NCBI RefSeq assembly: GCF_020532705.1
Contig: NZ_JAJAVD010000004.1
Coordinates: forward strand, 310,001 to 374,000
DNA: 64,000 nucleotides
From: Methylobacillus caricis
GTDB taxonomy: Bacteria > Pseudomonadota > Gammaproteobacteria > Burkholderiales > Methylophilaceae
Direction of reading: 5' to 3'
Shown: positions 29,601 to 36,686 of the stretch, piece by piece
Numbering within the stretch: position 1 is the stretch's first letter
Layout: each line of letters opens with the position of its first letter
Program-made: the position numbers and the translations under genes
The notes under the pieces: generated by a model
The model's input: the letters and a program-made list of their open reading frames with translations, nothing else
What the model was told of the DNA's origin: nothing
The model's database searches: none

Positions 29601-30477
29601 CTGAGGTACTGGCCGAAATTCTCCCTTGCTGATTAACAGCCAGCCCCACCAAGGTCACATTGCCGCGATCGGCAATGATTTCGCCAAGGTTGGTTGCAGT
29701 CCCCCCAGAATCCACCTCTACCAGCAGACCTGCCGGGTCGGTACTGGATTTGAGATACACCTTCTCGCCCGCTGCCAATATTGTCTGTCCATCCGGCGTA
29801 TTGATCACACCATGGTTCTCAACATCCTTGGCAAGCAGCATGATGCGGCCACCACTGGCTGCATTAAGCGCAGCACCTGCCTCCACCTTGACAAAACCGC
29901 CTGTGTTACTGAACACCGGGCTTTGGCTCAAGTTGGACAACAGACCATTGGTGAATAGGGCATCGGTCATATCAGCCGACGTCAGCGCCATCAAGGAGCC
30001 GACATTGACCTGTGCACCATTGGCAAAAATGATGCCATTGGTGTTGACGAAATAATTGGTACCTGGTGCATTGATAGTCCCGGCGATAATGCTCGGGTTA
30101 AGGTCATGGATGCGATGCAACATCTGCCAGTTGGCCTGCTGGTTGATGTTCAGCGTATGGTCACGCGCCAGGTTGAACTGTTGCCAATTGGCAATCGCCT
30201 GTGGCGCACTTTGCTGGATGGTGGTGATTGTGGGAGTGGCTACCGACACATAGGCATTGCTCCACGCACCGCCTCCTGGCACCAGACCAGAACTGGGTAA
30301 AGGAACGACATCAGCTATCGCATGACCTGTTGCAAGAGAAGCAATCAACGCAGCAATGGCGCGTCTGCGCACGCGCGCACTCATGCCACTACTGGAGGTT
30401 GCATTCGCCATCTCGTGCGCAGGCACATAAATGCCAAGACGCTTGTTGAACACCAGCCTGAATAGTCCTTGATTCAT
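20617..30477 (-). CDS. Giant filamentous-haemagglutinin-type exoprotein (TpsA)
   Basis: This two-partner-secretion exoprotein of 3286 aa is exported across the outer membrane by the TpsB encoded 21 bp upstream. The N-terminus has an extended signal peptide (ESPR-like, MNQGLFRLVFNKRLGIYVPA) and a hydrophobic core ending near HAIA. A TPS secretion domain covers about residues 60-300 and includes the NPNGI-type motif as NTNGIIFANGAQVNVG. Most of the protein is beta-helix repeat with recurring Gly-Asn-Asp-rich turns (ADRGNVTLVGLAVNQQG, GGDITVATQLANQSV). The C-terminal ~450 residues match the filamentous-haemagglutinin DUF3739 region (GSDITVWVNNGDIDAGRGSKTA). A role in adhesion, aggregation or matrix formation is likely. 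It ends at a strong palindromic terminator. I see no toxin domain at the C-terminus, so contact-dependent inhibition is unlikely. Confidence 0.88.
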   Translation of the reverse strand: MNQGLFRLVFNKRLGIYVPAHEMANATSSSGMSARVRRRAIAALIASLATGHAIADVVPLPSSGLVPGGGAWSNAYVSVATPTITTIQQSAPQAIANWQQFNLARDHTLNINQQANWQMLHRIHDLNPSIIAGTINAPGTNYFVNTNGIIFANGAQVNVGSLMALTSADMTDALFTNGLLSNLSQSPVFSNTGGFVKVEAGAALNAASGGRIMLLAKDVENHGVINTPDGQTILAAGEKVYLKSSTDPAGLLVEVDSGGTATNLGEIIADRGNVTLVGLAVNQQGRISASTSVRANGSVHLLARDSINAIPDGNGGYTYQPSRYGTVTIGKNSVTEVRVETADKEEVLASQTLAPSRINIEGRSVDVNGLLSAKGGEVNIAAKSGEESIQGVTTPVRVLLNDNARIDVSGVDTTAAMEKNQLKVQLYSDQLKDTPILRGGALFGETVYLDARKGTDLFDVSPLLALRTQTIAEKMSKGGTINITSMGDVVTKAGSVMDISGGVIDYAAGYIRESKLIYQGRAVAISQADRNTPYEGLADVYKFTDPKWGWTKRIDLNPNGRGTWQQAYREGRDAGTININSNNPALLNGNMQANTRSDVTQRTNLPDGGKFNLTIGAGPVRIQASAPQVPADFTVNDANPSTETILGTSLLQSGFNHLGVNSQGSIDVDTAIVTAPNGSVNLKGGGVNIHRDIVTPGGDITVATQLANQSVVVDDGVRLSSAGNWNNDSPGLSGAMQMPIALDGGSINLGASENLLLGQGSVLDASAGAWLDSSGVLHTGNGGDITLSAQNVSMGGRVQSYGFTHGGKLSVSTAQNIQVGGQPANVGDLWLRESFFEQGGFVSYAINNSSNGGEFVVGDASGESTLIHPKMQTLMMSSGYSGKASGTSMAEVAKAVLLPEGQRGPSSVSFSAVGDGTSLANLTVLRNTIIRTDAPDITGRVGSIALEASHQLTLMGSLLAPAGDISLKLSGDVDQVPYDNQQSIWIGDQSVISVTGSYVRPVATAPTLASAKVLDGGSITIDAQKGFVVAAEGSLMDVSGTSGAVDVNTGRGMQRQILDGGAGTISISARDGMILNGDFRAGANGTGEAGTLKIALTGDLKGTTQSPSHPTGERVLTVTSDKQVVGNGLQARDSLAAFEGKAQISTEQMNAGRFDHVSLESTTQGRDPNATQRDRIVLQSGVTLAAPETMALTSSSFEVSGNGVAQVNASHVTLATPEVNNTVQTGDATLKVNADWIDLNGTINLSGIKQAELNSRLDIRGRGLTFDNAGSLKTNGSLLMTARQIYPVSNSSFNIEALGNDSSIIIRSSGEAYKPVFSAGGKLGLKAKSIQQEGVLLAPLGQISLDAPDGSLIFGANSLTSTSAAGLSIPYGTTMQGGTSWNLPNNIGQTPAEKRISYNAKDIDLKSGAVIDISGSGDTFAYEWIQGIGGSTDILSQQGVYAILPSIKGEYAPFDYDYTKDNAPGIGQAVYLSGIPGLAAGYYTLLPARYALLEGAYIVQANSGQNIRQGTSTQLHDGSSLVSGYLTNVNSSSRNATWDTFRVTSGSVFRTPAGTVTRAPSEYMITSGNVFFAEKAANAGLAVPRLAGDAGQLILSATDTLTLNATLKTDKAKDGRGAMVDIVSDKISVVSELGADDGSLQIKAASLTDMNAESILLGGSRTQGDQAVEINTISKEVKFSNDANQALKVNQLIATASDRVTVVDGAVIEAESAPGQSSTSLRVNGDGALLAVSGSSDIVFDRTGASSNPTAGTLDIQNGSQIQAARSLVLDATRESTLDGKVRVDDGGSVTLGANSILLGNPDAAVSGMRVDNNLVASLGNLKQVTLNSHGNLNLYGEVDFGSKTLDVTINAAGIVGHDMAVGDTSSLAANHLVMKNSAGAILTPAASNTGSTLAIDANSISVEGKNAAASSNAANAGNFALGGFDQVQLTSSSDISFSGTGTLDINATDTRITSGRITAATGTNYTLNAQGALTTLANNSAAQAATAGLGAKLSMVAQQMNLGGNIDLASGQLTVRATQGDLNVTDDARINTSSRAIRFDRFTRYTPGGVVSLQSDQADINVASGASIDVSGGEGGNAGTLKMSATAGDVNIAAGTLHGQAAQGQTSGSFVLDSATLAGFSGLNDALNSGGFNASRELRIRNGDVTIAAGDTVKASHFVLSADGGAIDIAGTVDASGNNGGDIQIYAKSDLTLKAGGQLLAKGEASDGKGGNVLLASESGNVKAEVFEADGVTRRQDAALIDVAGSKRGDVVLRAERVGTSGLKVDADAPAAVAGADKILLESVKVMNVATTLNATTLNDIRTDTNAFYADSGNTAAAYKASSDGVTAIVAPHTELRTNGNTTLATDWNLRDLSLGRDGALTIRSTGNLQLNGSISDGFANATATAALSSGDSWSINLVSGADMAAVNHLSTIKSDTSGNMVLANNKLVRTGTGDINMATGGNLTLSNTGSVIYTAGNAAAELNGFVAPTSTDGFGTNGAQYLTNGGNLNIATQGDITGALAAASGTQQIVNNWLFRQGGGSGSKDTTWWLRTDLFQQGVASFGGGDVAVKAGGNITNFSVSVPTTARFTRDGSGNSDVSGGGNLNVAADGDIRNGMYFAGKGHMDLQAGEIGRTLNAQGNPITFGTTLALQDATASVTATGGVYLETVFNPTLFAQSTTNAGPTGVANSTGRSAFFNSYADYAAVDVASLTGTITFGLDQLSNITGKLTGLATVNNTQNSLAFYPGSVQATAFGGDIYTGNMKLMPSATGELSLLAAGSIVADQIVMSDAERSLIPSVSSPMQNPQVILENIIMNSHSAIPLHRNSNNPVSIVARDGSLTPWRTQTVSLTLPKASVVAAGLDILNLDANLQNMDNSDLSVVRAGRDISYANVQAGGINVSGPGNLLVEAGRNLDLGRSNGINSLANTVNAGLPAQGASVTVLAGVGEGANLDDYINLYIKPDGSGPSALSESADGMAEYRAATAQALAKYMREVTGDQELSEAEALTRYLALEKDQQAIFAYRHFSSELLASGKGYATTQSHARGDAAIATLWQQDNYKGDMSLFQSRIRTVRDGSIDLLAPGGMINVGVAGGSSSGNIGIVTEGGGDIRAFADTGFQVNQSRVITQYGSDITVWVNNGDIDAGRGSKTALSIPEVEISTDVYGNTTRKVKGAAAGSGIQAQTYDADGPGGPLQAPTLGSVALMAPRGVLNASEAGIVAGDFLAVATQVLGTSNINVAGTSTGVAAADTGSLAAANVGTTGTASSATSAATDMSRLAPPQDFSPRNLLPSFVSVEVLGLGDIMR

Positions 30478-30498
30478 TTTTCCCTCTCCACCCTCTTG

Positions 30499-32211
30499 CT
30501 ACCAGTCATAGGCCACCCTGAAGTGCAGCAAGGTATCGCCCTTGTCCACGACGCCCGCTTCCCTCAGCGCGCGCGCATAATCAAATACAGCCGTGACGCC
30601 ATGCCATTTTCTGAACTGCAAACCCACCCCGATGGAAGCCAGGTTGAACACGCTGTTTTGCTCCGCAAGAGGCTTGAGGATGCGCACCTGGCCCGCGCTA
30701 TAAAACACCGAACCCACCAGCTCGCCTTCCATATTCAGGTATTTGGCCAGTGAGGGGGTGCGCAGCTCGGCAGTGCCAAACAAGCCCTTGTCGCCCAGTG
30801 AAGTCGCTTCGTAATAACCGCGCACGGTATCTGCCCCACCGACGACGAACTGCTCGTTGGCAATGATGGGCGCCCCTGCCGCCTGCCCGGAGACACGGCC
30901 AAACAGTTCCCAATCCCTGGGAAGCTTGTAGGTATGCTTGATATCTCCACGCAGATAGGCAAAACTGCCTTCCGCCTCGGAGCGTTTGTCAAAGAATTCC
31001 TGTTCATCCGATCCCAAATTGCGCACAGCGAAGGTCAATCCCAGATTGAATTGGGTCGTGCTTTTTTCCGCCTGCAGCGTGCTGTCGTAGCCAACGAAAA
31101 ATGGCATGTAGCTGATCGGGGTATTGAATCCGGTGCCTATCAGGCGCGTGGATTCCTTGAAATCCTTGTAATCGACACCCAGGGTCAGGTTGTGGAAATA
31201 GCCGGACAGCGCCGGAGCAGGCAATGGGTGGATGTAACGCAGGCCGAGGATGGTACCGTTACCGATCACACTGACATCTCCCACTGCCGCCACATCGCTA
31301 CGCGACGAAACACCATAAAACGCCCAGTAATCACCGCCGGGTGTGGGAATCAGGTAGGTGGCAGACAATACCTTGGTCTCATCCGGATCTTCCGGCGTTA
31401 CCTGAAAACTCAGGCTCAAGCTGTGATCCATCTGCCAGAGGTTGTCATAGCGGAGCGAGCCATTGAGGCGGGTGTGCGTGGTATTGGCAATATAACGGTT
31501 GTTGAGCTCCAGGTTGGCATGCAGGGGCAACTTGTCCTCAACCTTGAGATCAACCTCCACCCTGCCGGGAGTCTTGCCGGGACGCAACACTGGCGCCACC
31601 TGGCGATCAGCCTGCATATTCAGGCTGGCCAACTGGCGTTGCACATTGGGGAAATACGGCACCTTGCCCTCGGCAAGGTCGGGCGCCCGGGCCTTGATCG
31701 CGCCAAGTGAATAGTATTTCGCTCCCACTACTCGCAGCTTTTCGACCTTGCCTTCCTGCACATCAAAACGAACCATCTTGTTATTGACCTCCTGTTCAGG
31801 AGTGTTCACAAACACGGTGAGATAGCCCGCATCATGAAAGGCCTTTTCAAGCGCAGCCCGGGCAGCCTCCACATCGTCTATGGTCCTGGATTCTCCTAAA
31901 AATGGGTACACCGCCTGTTCGATTTTCCCTTGTGGCAGCACAGTGTTTCCCGACACCTGGAATTCCAGGATGTCAAAACGCGCGGCCTCTGCAGGAGGAC
32001 TATCCATATCTTCCCCATTTGACTCTGGATTGTCCGCACCTGGAGGCAGGCTGCCTGCTTGTGTTTGCGCCTCAGCTTCTCCTGCAAAGGCTGATTGATT
32101 GAGCCCACAAAAACCCAGCCAAGTGATCAGGCATAAATAAAATAGACGCACGCTTGATAGTTTCCTGAAATCGAAAATGCTCATAAAAATGGCAAATAAA
32201 ACAAATGGCAT
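30499..32211 (-). CDS. TpsB outer-membrane transporter (ShlB/FhaC/HecB family)
   Basis: This outer-membrane beta-barrel of 570 aa translocates the TpsA encoded next to it. A signal peptide ends near NQSAFAG (about residue 44; an ATG at 32184 would shorten the leader). POTRA domains occupy about residues 75-230 (FDILEFQVSGNTVLPQGKIE, VRFDVQEGKVEKLRVVG). The barrel occupies the rest and includes the loop-6 VRGY motif (VVGGADTVRGYYEA), essential for secretion in FhaC, and ends in FRVAYDW. The tpsB-tpsA order and 21-bp gap are typical of a two-gene operon. Confidence 0.9.
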   Translation of the reverse strand: MPFVLFAIFMSIFDFRKLSSVRLFYLCLITWLGFCGLNQSAFAGEAEAQTQAGSLPPGADNPESNGEDMDSPPAEAARFDILEFQVSGNTVLPQGKIEQAVYPFLGESRTIDDVEAARAALEKAFHDAGYLTVFVNTPEQEVNNKMVRFDVQEGKVEKLRVVGAKYYSLGAIKARAPDLAEGKVPYFPNVQRQLASLNMQADRQVAPVLRPGKTPGRVEVDLKVEDKLPLHANLELNNRYIANTTHTRLNGSLRYDNLWQMDHSLSLSFQVTPEDPDETKVLSATYLIPTPGGDYWAFYGVSSRSDVAAVGDVSVIGNGTILGLRYIHPLPAPALSGYFHNLTLGVDYKDFKESTRLIGTGFNTPISYMPFFVGYDSTLQAEKSTTQFNLGLTFAVRNLGSDEQEFFDKRSEAEGSFAYLRGDIKHTYKLPRDWELFGRVSGQAAGAPIIANEQFVVGGADTVRGYYEATSLGDKGLFGTAELRTPSLAKYLNMEGELVGSVFYSAGQVRILKPLAEQNSVFNLASIGVGLQFRKWHGVTAVFDYARALREAGVVDKGDTLLHFRVAYDW

Positions 32212-32344
32212 GCTGAGATATCACCTAACATTCACCCCATGCTTTATTGGCCACTCTCGGTCACTGGTCATTCACATTTAAAAGCTGAACCGGAGTGCAC
32301 AGCATCATAAAAATTGCATGTGACAACACCATGACGAATCAGAG

Positions 32345-32378
32345 TAAAAAGCACTTTCCCGCTTGCGCAGGAAAGTGC
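32345..32378 (-). terminator. Rho-independent terminator after the 474-aa secreted protein gene
   Basis: The stem GCACTTTCC / GGAAAGTGC has a 10-base loop and T5 on the minus strand. It lies about 50 bp past the stop at 32428 and separates this gene from tpsB. Confidence 0.82.
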
Positions 32379-32427
32379 GAGGACATGACAGGGGACAGAC
32401 ATCACCCCTTATGCTTGGAATAACTGA

Positions 32428-33852
32428 TTAGAAGAACAACTGTTGTGGGGCGCAGTTGTTGCCGAAGCGAGTACCCTTGGCGACAACCGCCAATTCGCTG
32501 GAGCTACCGCTGCTGCAGCTGGAACCACCCAATGGGTTCAGTGTCAGGCCGCGTGGCACATCTGCGCAGTTAGCTGGATTACCAAGTGCTTCAGTGATCG
32601 CAGGAATCAGGTCACGACCAAAGTTGTCAGCTGTATTGGCTACGAAAGAGCGCATTTCCATGTGGAAAGCATAGTTGCCATTAATCGCTGTTTCACGCGC
32701 AAACTCAAGGCCATCAGCAGTGCCATTGCCATTTACATCAAGCGTACCAGCTTCAGGATGCACACCATCCAACTTCAGGTAACGGTAGCCAGCATTCTCT
32801 GCACTATCAGAGCGCCAGTTGTTTTCCATGGACAACACGCCAATCGCGAATTGGTTGCTGGTACCGCGTGTGGTTAGTGCAGTTTTTACGTTACCAGAAC
32901 CACTGTGTTCAGTGACCACAAATGACGTAGTGGAATCTGCTACACCCGCTGGTTGAAGATTTGCGAATGCGCCATTAGAGCAAGGATTCTTCAGGAAATT
33001 AGCGTTGGAGCTAGCTTGAGTACCAGAACTAGCAACACGACGCTCTAAGTAAACAGCTTTGCCAGAACCGGTAGCACCAACCAATGGGCTCCAGTCAGTC
33101 TGATAACCAGAACCTTGGGCAATGATGGAGCTGTACTGTGCTGAAGAAATATTAGGCGCATTGGCTGGGCTAAATGCAGCATCAGCAGCGTTAGCTGCAG
33201 CAACAGAAGCATAAATACCTTGTGCAACCTGCAGGGCACGATACAGCGGAACAGTCACTGCCACACCAAAAGTTTGACCAACATTAGCCTCAACTTCAGT
33301 ACCTGCAGAAGACACATCCAGACCGAACAAGGAAGCTTCGATATCAGAGAAACCACCTGCTGGCTTGGCAATTGCGCCATCAGGCGTAGCAGCTGGGTTT
33401 ACCAGTGTGCAGCTCTTGTAGTTGACATGGCCAGGGAAGCTGCTGGTTGCCACTGCGCAACTGGCATTTTCCAGACGGCGCAGGCGTTGTAGCTGAGTGC
33501 CATTGACGTGTGGAGCATATGCGTTCAGGGATCCATCGAATACAGTATGGTAAACCACGGAAACAACGCCGCCACGAGTACAGGCATAAGCAGCATAGTT
33601 GCCAAGCGAACCAGGGCGTACGCTGGTGTCGGAACTGGCGTTGGAGAACAGGGATACGGAGTTGGCATCGCAACCCAGTTCAAAACCACGGAAAATGTTG
33701 AATGTCGGTGCTGACGCGCCAGAGATCCAGGTCTCTTGCAGTGTGCCAGCGTTACGGGCAGCACCGATCTGCGCTGGTGTGACAGGAGCGGCCAGTACGG
33801 AACCAGCAGCCAAGGTAGCCGCAACGGCCAAAATCAGTTGTTTTACTTGCAT
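32428..33852 (-). CDS. Secreted protein of unknown function (substrate-binding-like)
   Basis: This exported protein of 474 aa has a clear signal peptide ending at GSVLAA (residue 22) and a good ribosome site (TGGGAG). The mature start ETWISGASAPTFNIFRGFEL recalls the ISGASA-type opening of phosphate-binding-like periplasmic proteins. The rest is rich in small and polar residues, with scattered cysteines (ELGCD, YACTRG, NASCAV, NYKSCT, KNPCS, NPANCAD, SSCSSG, GNNCAPQ) that could form disulfides. No membrane anchor or PEP-CTERM tag is present. It has its own terminator and lies between the PEP-CTERM gene upstream and the TPS pair downstream. I do not recognise a characterised homologue, and the binding-protein resemblance is weak. 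Confidence 0.72.
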   Translation of the reverse strand: MQVKQLILAVAATLAAGSVLAAPVTPAQIGAARNAGTLQETWISGASAPTFNIFRGFELGCDANSVSLFSNASSDTSVRPGSLGNYAAYACTRGGVVSVVYHTVFDGSLNAYAPHVNGTQLQRLRRLENASCAVATSSFPGHVNYKSCTLVNPAATPDGAIAKPAGGFSDIEASLFGLDVSSAGTEVEANVGQTFGVAVTVPLYRALQVAQGIYASVAAANAADAAFSPANAPNISSAQYSSIIAQGSGYQTDWSPLVGATGSGKAVYLERRVASSGTQASSNANFLKNPCSNGAFANLQPAGVADSTTSFVVTEHSGSGNVKTALTTRGTSNQFAIGVLSMENNWRSDSAENAGYRYLKLDGVHPEAGTLDVNGNGTADGLEFARETAINGNYAFHMEMRSFVANTADNFGRDLIPAITEALGNPANCADVPRGLTLNPLGGSSCSSGSSSELAVVAKGTRFGNNCAPQQLFF

Positions 33853-33941
33853 TTGAATCTCCCAGTATCAATCTTGTTGGATAAATCTGTGGAAGTGATC
33901 CCACGCTTTTGGCATGGAATCACACATAACATCATCAGAAA

Positions 33942-34751
33942 TTAAGCAGACTTGCGACGGCGTGCAGCAGCACCCACCAGGGCCAGGCCAGCGAGCAGCA
34001 GAGCATAGGTTTCTGGCTCAGGTACGGCAGCTACTGTGTAACGCAGTACACCATCAGCCTCTAAGCTGAATGTGGCGTCATACACAAGAACATCACCGCG
34101 ACTAATAACGCTGTTAGAGGTCAGGTATTGAACAACACCTTGCTCAGTGCCCAAGAAGTCAAGTGCTACTGGCCCCAGGTTGTAGAATTTATCGCCACCA
34201 TAAAAATTACCAGCATAGGCTTTGCCGGAAGTGGCAACACTGGCACCATTTTCAACACTGGAGTGGTTACCCAGTTCGTTGTTGGCATTAATGTAGTCAG
34301 CCAGTCCTGTCAAAGGTGACTGGAACTGTGAATACACAAAATTTGTAGTCGGTGCGCTGCTGAGGCTAGTGTTGTAAGTAGTAATAAATCCTTTAGAACC
34401 GAGTTGATTCACAGCACCAAGGTGGTCACCTGCAGCTACACCCCACTTAATACTAGAAACGTCAGCAATCGAAAGGAAGCTATTCCAAGCATCAGCGTAA
34501 TCACCTGAGGCCAAGTTCCAGCTAAAGCTGGAAGATGACTCAACACCACCCACGGCAAAAGTCTGGTAGTTAAATCCCAAATCAAACGTAGCAGATACGT
34601 TATTGGCACGATCGAACAGTGTTAACACTAAGCTGCTATTGTTACCAACGCCACTTACTGAAGAATCCAATGCAGCATTAGCAGCACCAGAAACGCTCAT
34701 AACTGCAACTGCAGCAGCCACCAAGGCCTTCATCTTGATATTCATTGTCAT
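33942..34751 (-). CDS. PEP-CTERM protein (269 aa)
   Basis: This exported protein has a signal peptide ending near GAANA (residue 26) and a GGGAG ribosome site. A beta-rich domain of about 200 residues follows (SLVLTLFDRANNVSATFDLGF), then a PEP-CTERM tag: VPEPETYALLLAGLALVGA with the basic tail AARRRKSA. The tag is of the PEPETYAL type shared with the genes at 54501 and 55243 rather than the PEPSSVAM type of the tandem trio, suggesting two lineages of tags. The promoter region (34752-35016) holds a TAGTCC-N4-GNACTA palindrome. Function unknown; destined for the envelope or matrix. Confidence 0.85.
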   Translation of the reverse strand: MTMNIKMKALVAAAVAVMSVSGAANAALDSSVSGVGNNSSLVLTLFDRANNVSATFDLGFNYQTFAVGGVESSSSFSWNLASGDYADAWNSFLSIADVSSIKWGVAAGDHLGAVNQLGSKGFITTYNTSLSSAPTTNFVYSQFQSPLTGLADYINANNELGNHSSVENGASVATSGKAYAGNFYGGDKFYNLGPVALDFLGTEQGVVQYLTSNSVISRGDVLVYDATFSLEADGVLRYTVAAVPEPETYALLLAGLALVGAAARRRKSA

Positions 34752-34910
34752 TACTCCCGAAATAAAAGTTAAAGCAGAAAAAACTTACGAAACATCTTTG
34801 AGCCGCTACATTCGTCACGCCGCACCCTACCGAACGTACCCAACTGCGCCTTCTCAAAACTCGCGACTGGGTGCATCTTAAGAAGGGAATGTTAAGTGGC
34901 TGTGGTGATC

Positions 34911-34932
34911 GCCTAGTTCTTTAGGACTAGGT
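34911..34932. promoter_or_regulatory. TAGTCC-N4-GNACTA palindrome upstream of the 269-aa PEP-CTERM gene
   Basis: The minus strand reads the core TAGTCC-TAAA-GAACTA, one base different out of 16 from the site at 35997-36018. It lies 160 bp before the PEP-CTERM start and 85 bp beyond the end of the EpsA-type regulator gene. It is a candidate binding site for that regulator. Confidence 0.55.
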
Positions 34933-35016
34933 TGAGCTTCAGCAGGAATACAGTAGCGACTCAATGGAAAATGGCAGCAAAAGCACCAAGTTATCCAAGA
35001 CTGATGGAGAAAAAGC

Positions 35017-35835
35017 CTAATGACGAATCAGGCCAAGGCGCGAGGCTTTTGCAGCAGCATGGCTGCGGTTCTGCACATCCAGCTTACGCAGGATGTTTTG
35101 CATATGGTTCTTCACGGTAAGCGGACTGATTTCGAGAATGGTGGCAATCTCCCAGTTGCTCTTGCCGGTGTGCACCCATTGCAGGATCTCTTTCTCACGC
35201 GTGGTAATCAATCCGGCAATTGCACTGTCTCCCAGCAGCTCGCCGGCATTGCTTATTCCATCGCTGATGCGCATCAACACCGAGTGCAGGTAAGGCACCA
35301 GCAACTCCAGAAGGTAGGCATGATTGGCGCCCAGCTCGCCGGCAATACGTGAGAAACAGAAAAAGGAAGAGATCATGCCGTCCGCCGAAGACAGGCCATA
35401 CGCCACGATATTGCGCAGTTCGCTGGCTTGCAGGTTGGCGCTATCCGTCTTGGGTACAACAAATCCGCCAAAACTGCCGGGACTCAAGTAGGGATCTATC
35501 AGGACAGGCTGGCCTGACTCCTGCCAGGCGGAAATCGCATTCAGCACCACGCCATCCGGCGGATGCATGGCGATGCCCACATGCTCCTGCGCCACATAGC
35601 GTGTGCTGCTGAAACTTTCCAGGGAAAACGCCCTGTCCACCCCGATGGATAAGCCGCACAACAACACTTCATGCGGCAACAGGCTCTGAAAATAGCCCTG
35701 CAGCCAGGAAAAGAACTGTGCTTTTTTCTTGATGCGCAAGGATGCATCCACCACTTCCAGAAAAGCACTCGCCTGATCTGGCGTCAGATCCTTATTGTAG
35801 TTATCCATAACCCCGATTGAATATTCTTGCAGCAA
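35017..35835 (-). CDS. epsA: EpsA-type LuxR-family transcriptional regulator
   Basis: This cytoplasmic DNA-binding regulator has about 272 aa. The N-terminal ~190 residues match the EpsA sensory region (VDASLRIKKKAQFFSWLQG, FQSLLPHEVLLCGLS). The C-terminus is a LuxR helix-turn-helix (TTREKEILQWVHTGKSNWEI, SPLTVKNHMQNILRKLDV). EpsA proteins are associated with exopolysaccharide and PEP-CTERM/exosortase loci. I chose the TTG at 35835, preceded by GGGAGG with 8-base spacing. The frame is open to an ATG at 35880 without a ribosome site, and a third option is the ATG at 35808. Sites with the core TAGTCC-N4-GNACTA lie on both sides of the gene, suggesting that it controls itself and its neighbours. 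Confidence 0.82.
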   Translation of the reverse strand: MLQEYSIGVMDNYNKDLTPDQASAFLEVVDASLRIKKKAQFFSWLQGYFQSLLPHEVLLCGLSIGVDRAFSLESFSSTRYVAQEHVGIAMHPPDGVVLNAISAWQESGQPVLIDPYLSPGSFGGFVVPKTDSANLQASELRNIVAYGLSSADGMISSFFCFSRIAGELGANHAYLLELLVPYLHSVLMRISDGISNAGELLGDSAIAGLITTREKEILQWVHTGKSNWEIATILEISPLTVKNHMQNILRKLDVQNRSHAAAKASRLGLIRH

Positions 35836-35996
35836 AATACCATCCTCCCAGCCAGGTATTGTCTGCATAACAGGTTGCATGCAGATGAAATCTGTATGGC
35901 ATTAGTATTTCATTATTGGGAATCTGTTTTTTTTATTCATCAATTTGATATTGCAGGGGTTTTATAACAACTCCATGTGACAGAAAAGGATGTCGC

Positions 35997-36018
35997 GGAT
36001 AGTCCCAAAGAACTACCT
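35997..36018. promoter_or_regulatory. TAGTCC-N4-GNACTA site between epsA and the lytic transglycosylase gene
   Basis: The plus strand reads TAGTCC-CAAA-GAACTA at 36000-36015. The region between the two divergent genes is short, so one bound regulator could act on both. It is nearly identical to the site at 34911. Confidence 0.55.
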
Positions 36019-36071
36019 TACCCAGTGTGATAGTTCACATGGTTGTTACAGCGATAGACCAGACTTTGATC

Positions 36072-36674
36072 ATGTTCCTGAAACTTCCAGCCTCTTTCAT
36101 CATCGCCATCTGGGTGTGGCTTTCGTTGATGCCTGAATCGCGGGCGGATATCTGCCTGCATGCGGAAGCAGGAGAAGAGGTATATATCAGCAATACAGAA
36201 GAGCAGGTATCCTGTGCCTTACTGCTGTCTGAACACGGCACTGCCGCCAGCAATCATGGCAAAAAAACCACTCCAGACAGACTGCCTTACATGCAGGTAG
36301 TCGCCCGTGCCGCTGAAAAAACCTCGATTGACCCGGCGCTGCTGCATGCGGTGATACAGATTGAGTCTGGCCACAATGCACAAGCGCTTTCCAGGCGAGG
36401 CGCCCAGGGATTGATGCAACTGATGCCAGCCACGGCACGCCAGCTGGGCGTCAACAACATGCATGACCCGGCGCAGAATGTCATGGCAGGCGCACGTTAC
36501 CTCAGCCAGTTGCAACGAGACTTCAATGGTGATATCCATCTGGCCCTGGCCGCCTACAACGCAGGACCTGCCGCAGTGAAACGGCATGGCAACATCATTC
36601 CTCCTTATGCAGAAACCCAGGCTTACGTTCCCAGGGTATTGCAGGCATATCAACGCATCAGCGGCACATATTAA
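36072..36674 (+). CDS. Lytic murein transglycosylase (SLT domain)
   Basis: This exported enzyme of about 200 aa cleaves peptidoglycan glycan strands, often to make room for secretion machines. The chosen ATG gives a signal peptide (MFLKLPASFIIAIWVWLS ... ESRA). In-frame GTG 36027 and ATG 36039 would only lengthen it. The SLT domain covers about residues 80-190: the catalytic Glu in HAVIQIESGHN, then SRRGAQGLMQLMPATARQLG and ALAAYNAGPAAVKRHG. Two cysteines lie in the short region before it. It precedes the T2SS-like operon (opposite strand), which may be the machine it serves, and shares its upstream region with epsA. Confidence 0.87.
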   Translation: MFLKLPASFIIAIWVWLSLMPESRADICLHAEAGEEVYISNTEEQVSCALLLSEHGTAASNHGKKTTPDRLPYMQVVARAAEKTSIDPALLHAVIQIESGHNAQALSRRGAQGLMQLMPATARQLGVNNMHDPAQNVMAGARYLSQLQRDFNGDIHLALAAYNAGPAAVKRHGNIIPPYAETQAYVPRVLQAYQRISGTY

Positions 36675-36686
36675 CTACACCCAAAC

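Noticed and set aside
20617-30477. Contact-dependent inhibition (CDI) toxin system
   Set aside because: The exoprotein ends in a DUF3739-type region with no toxin domain or VENN motif, and no small immunity gene follows.
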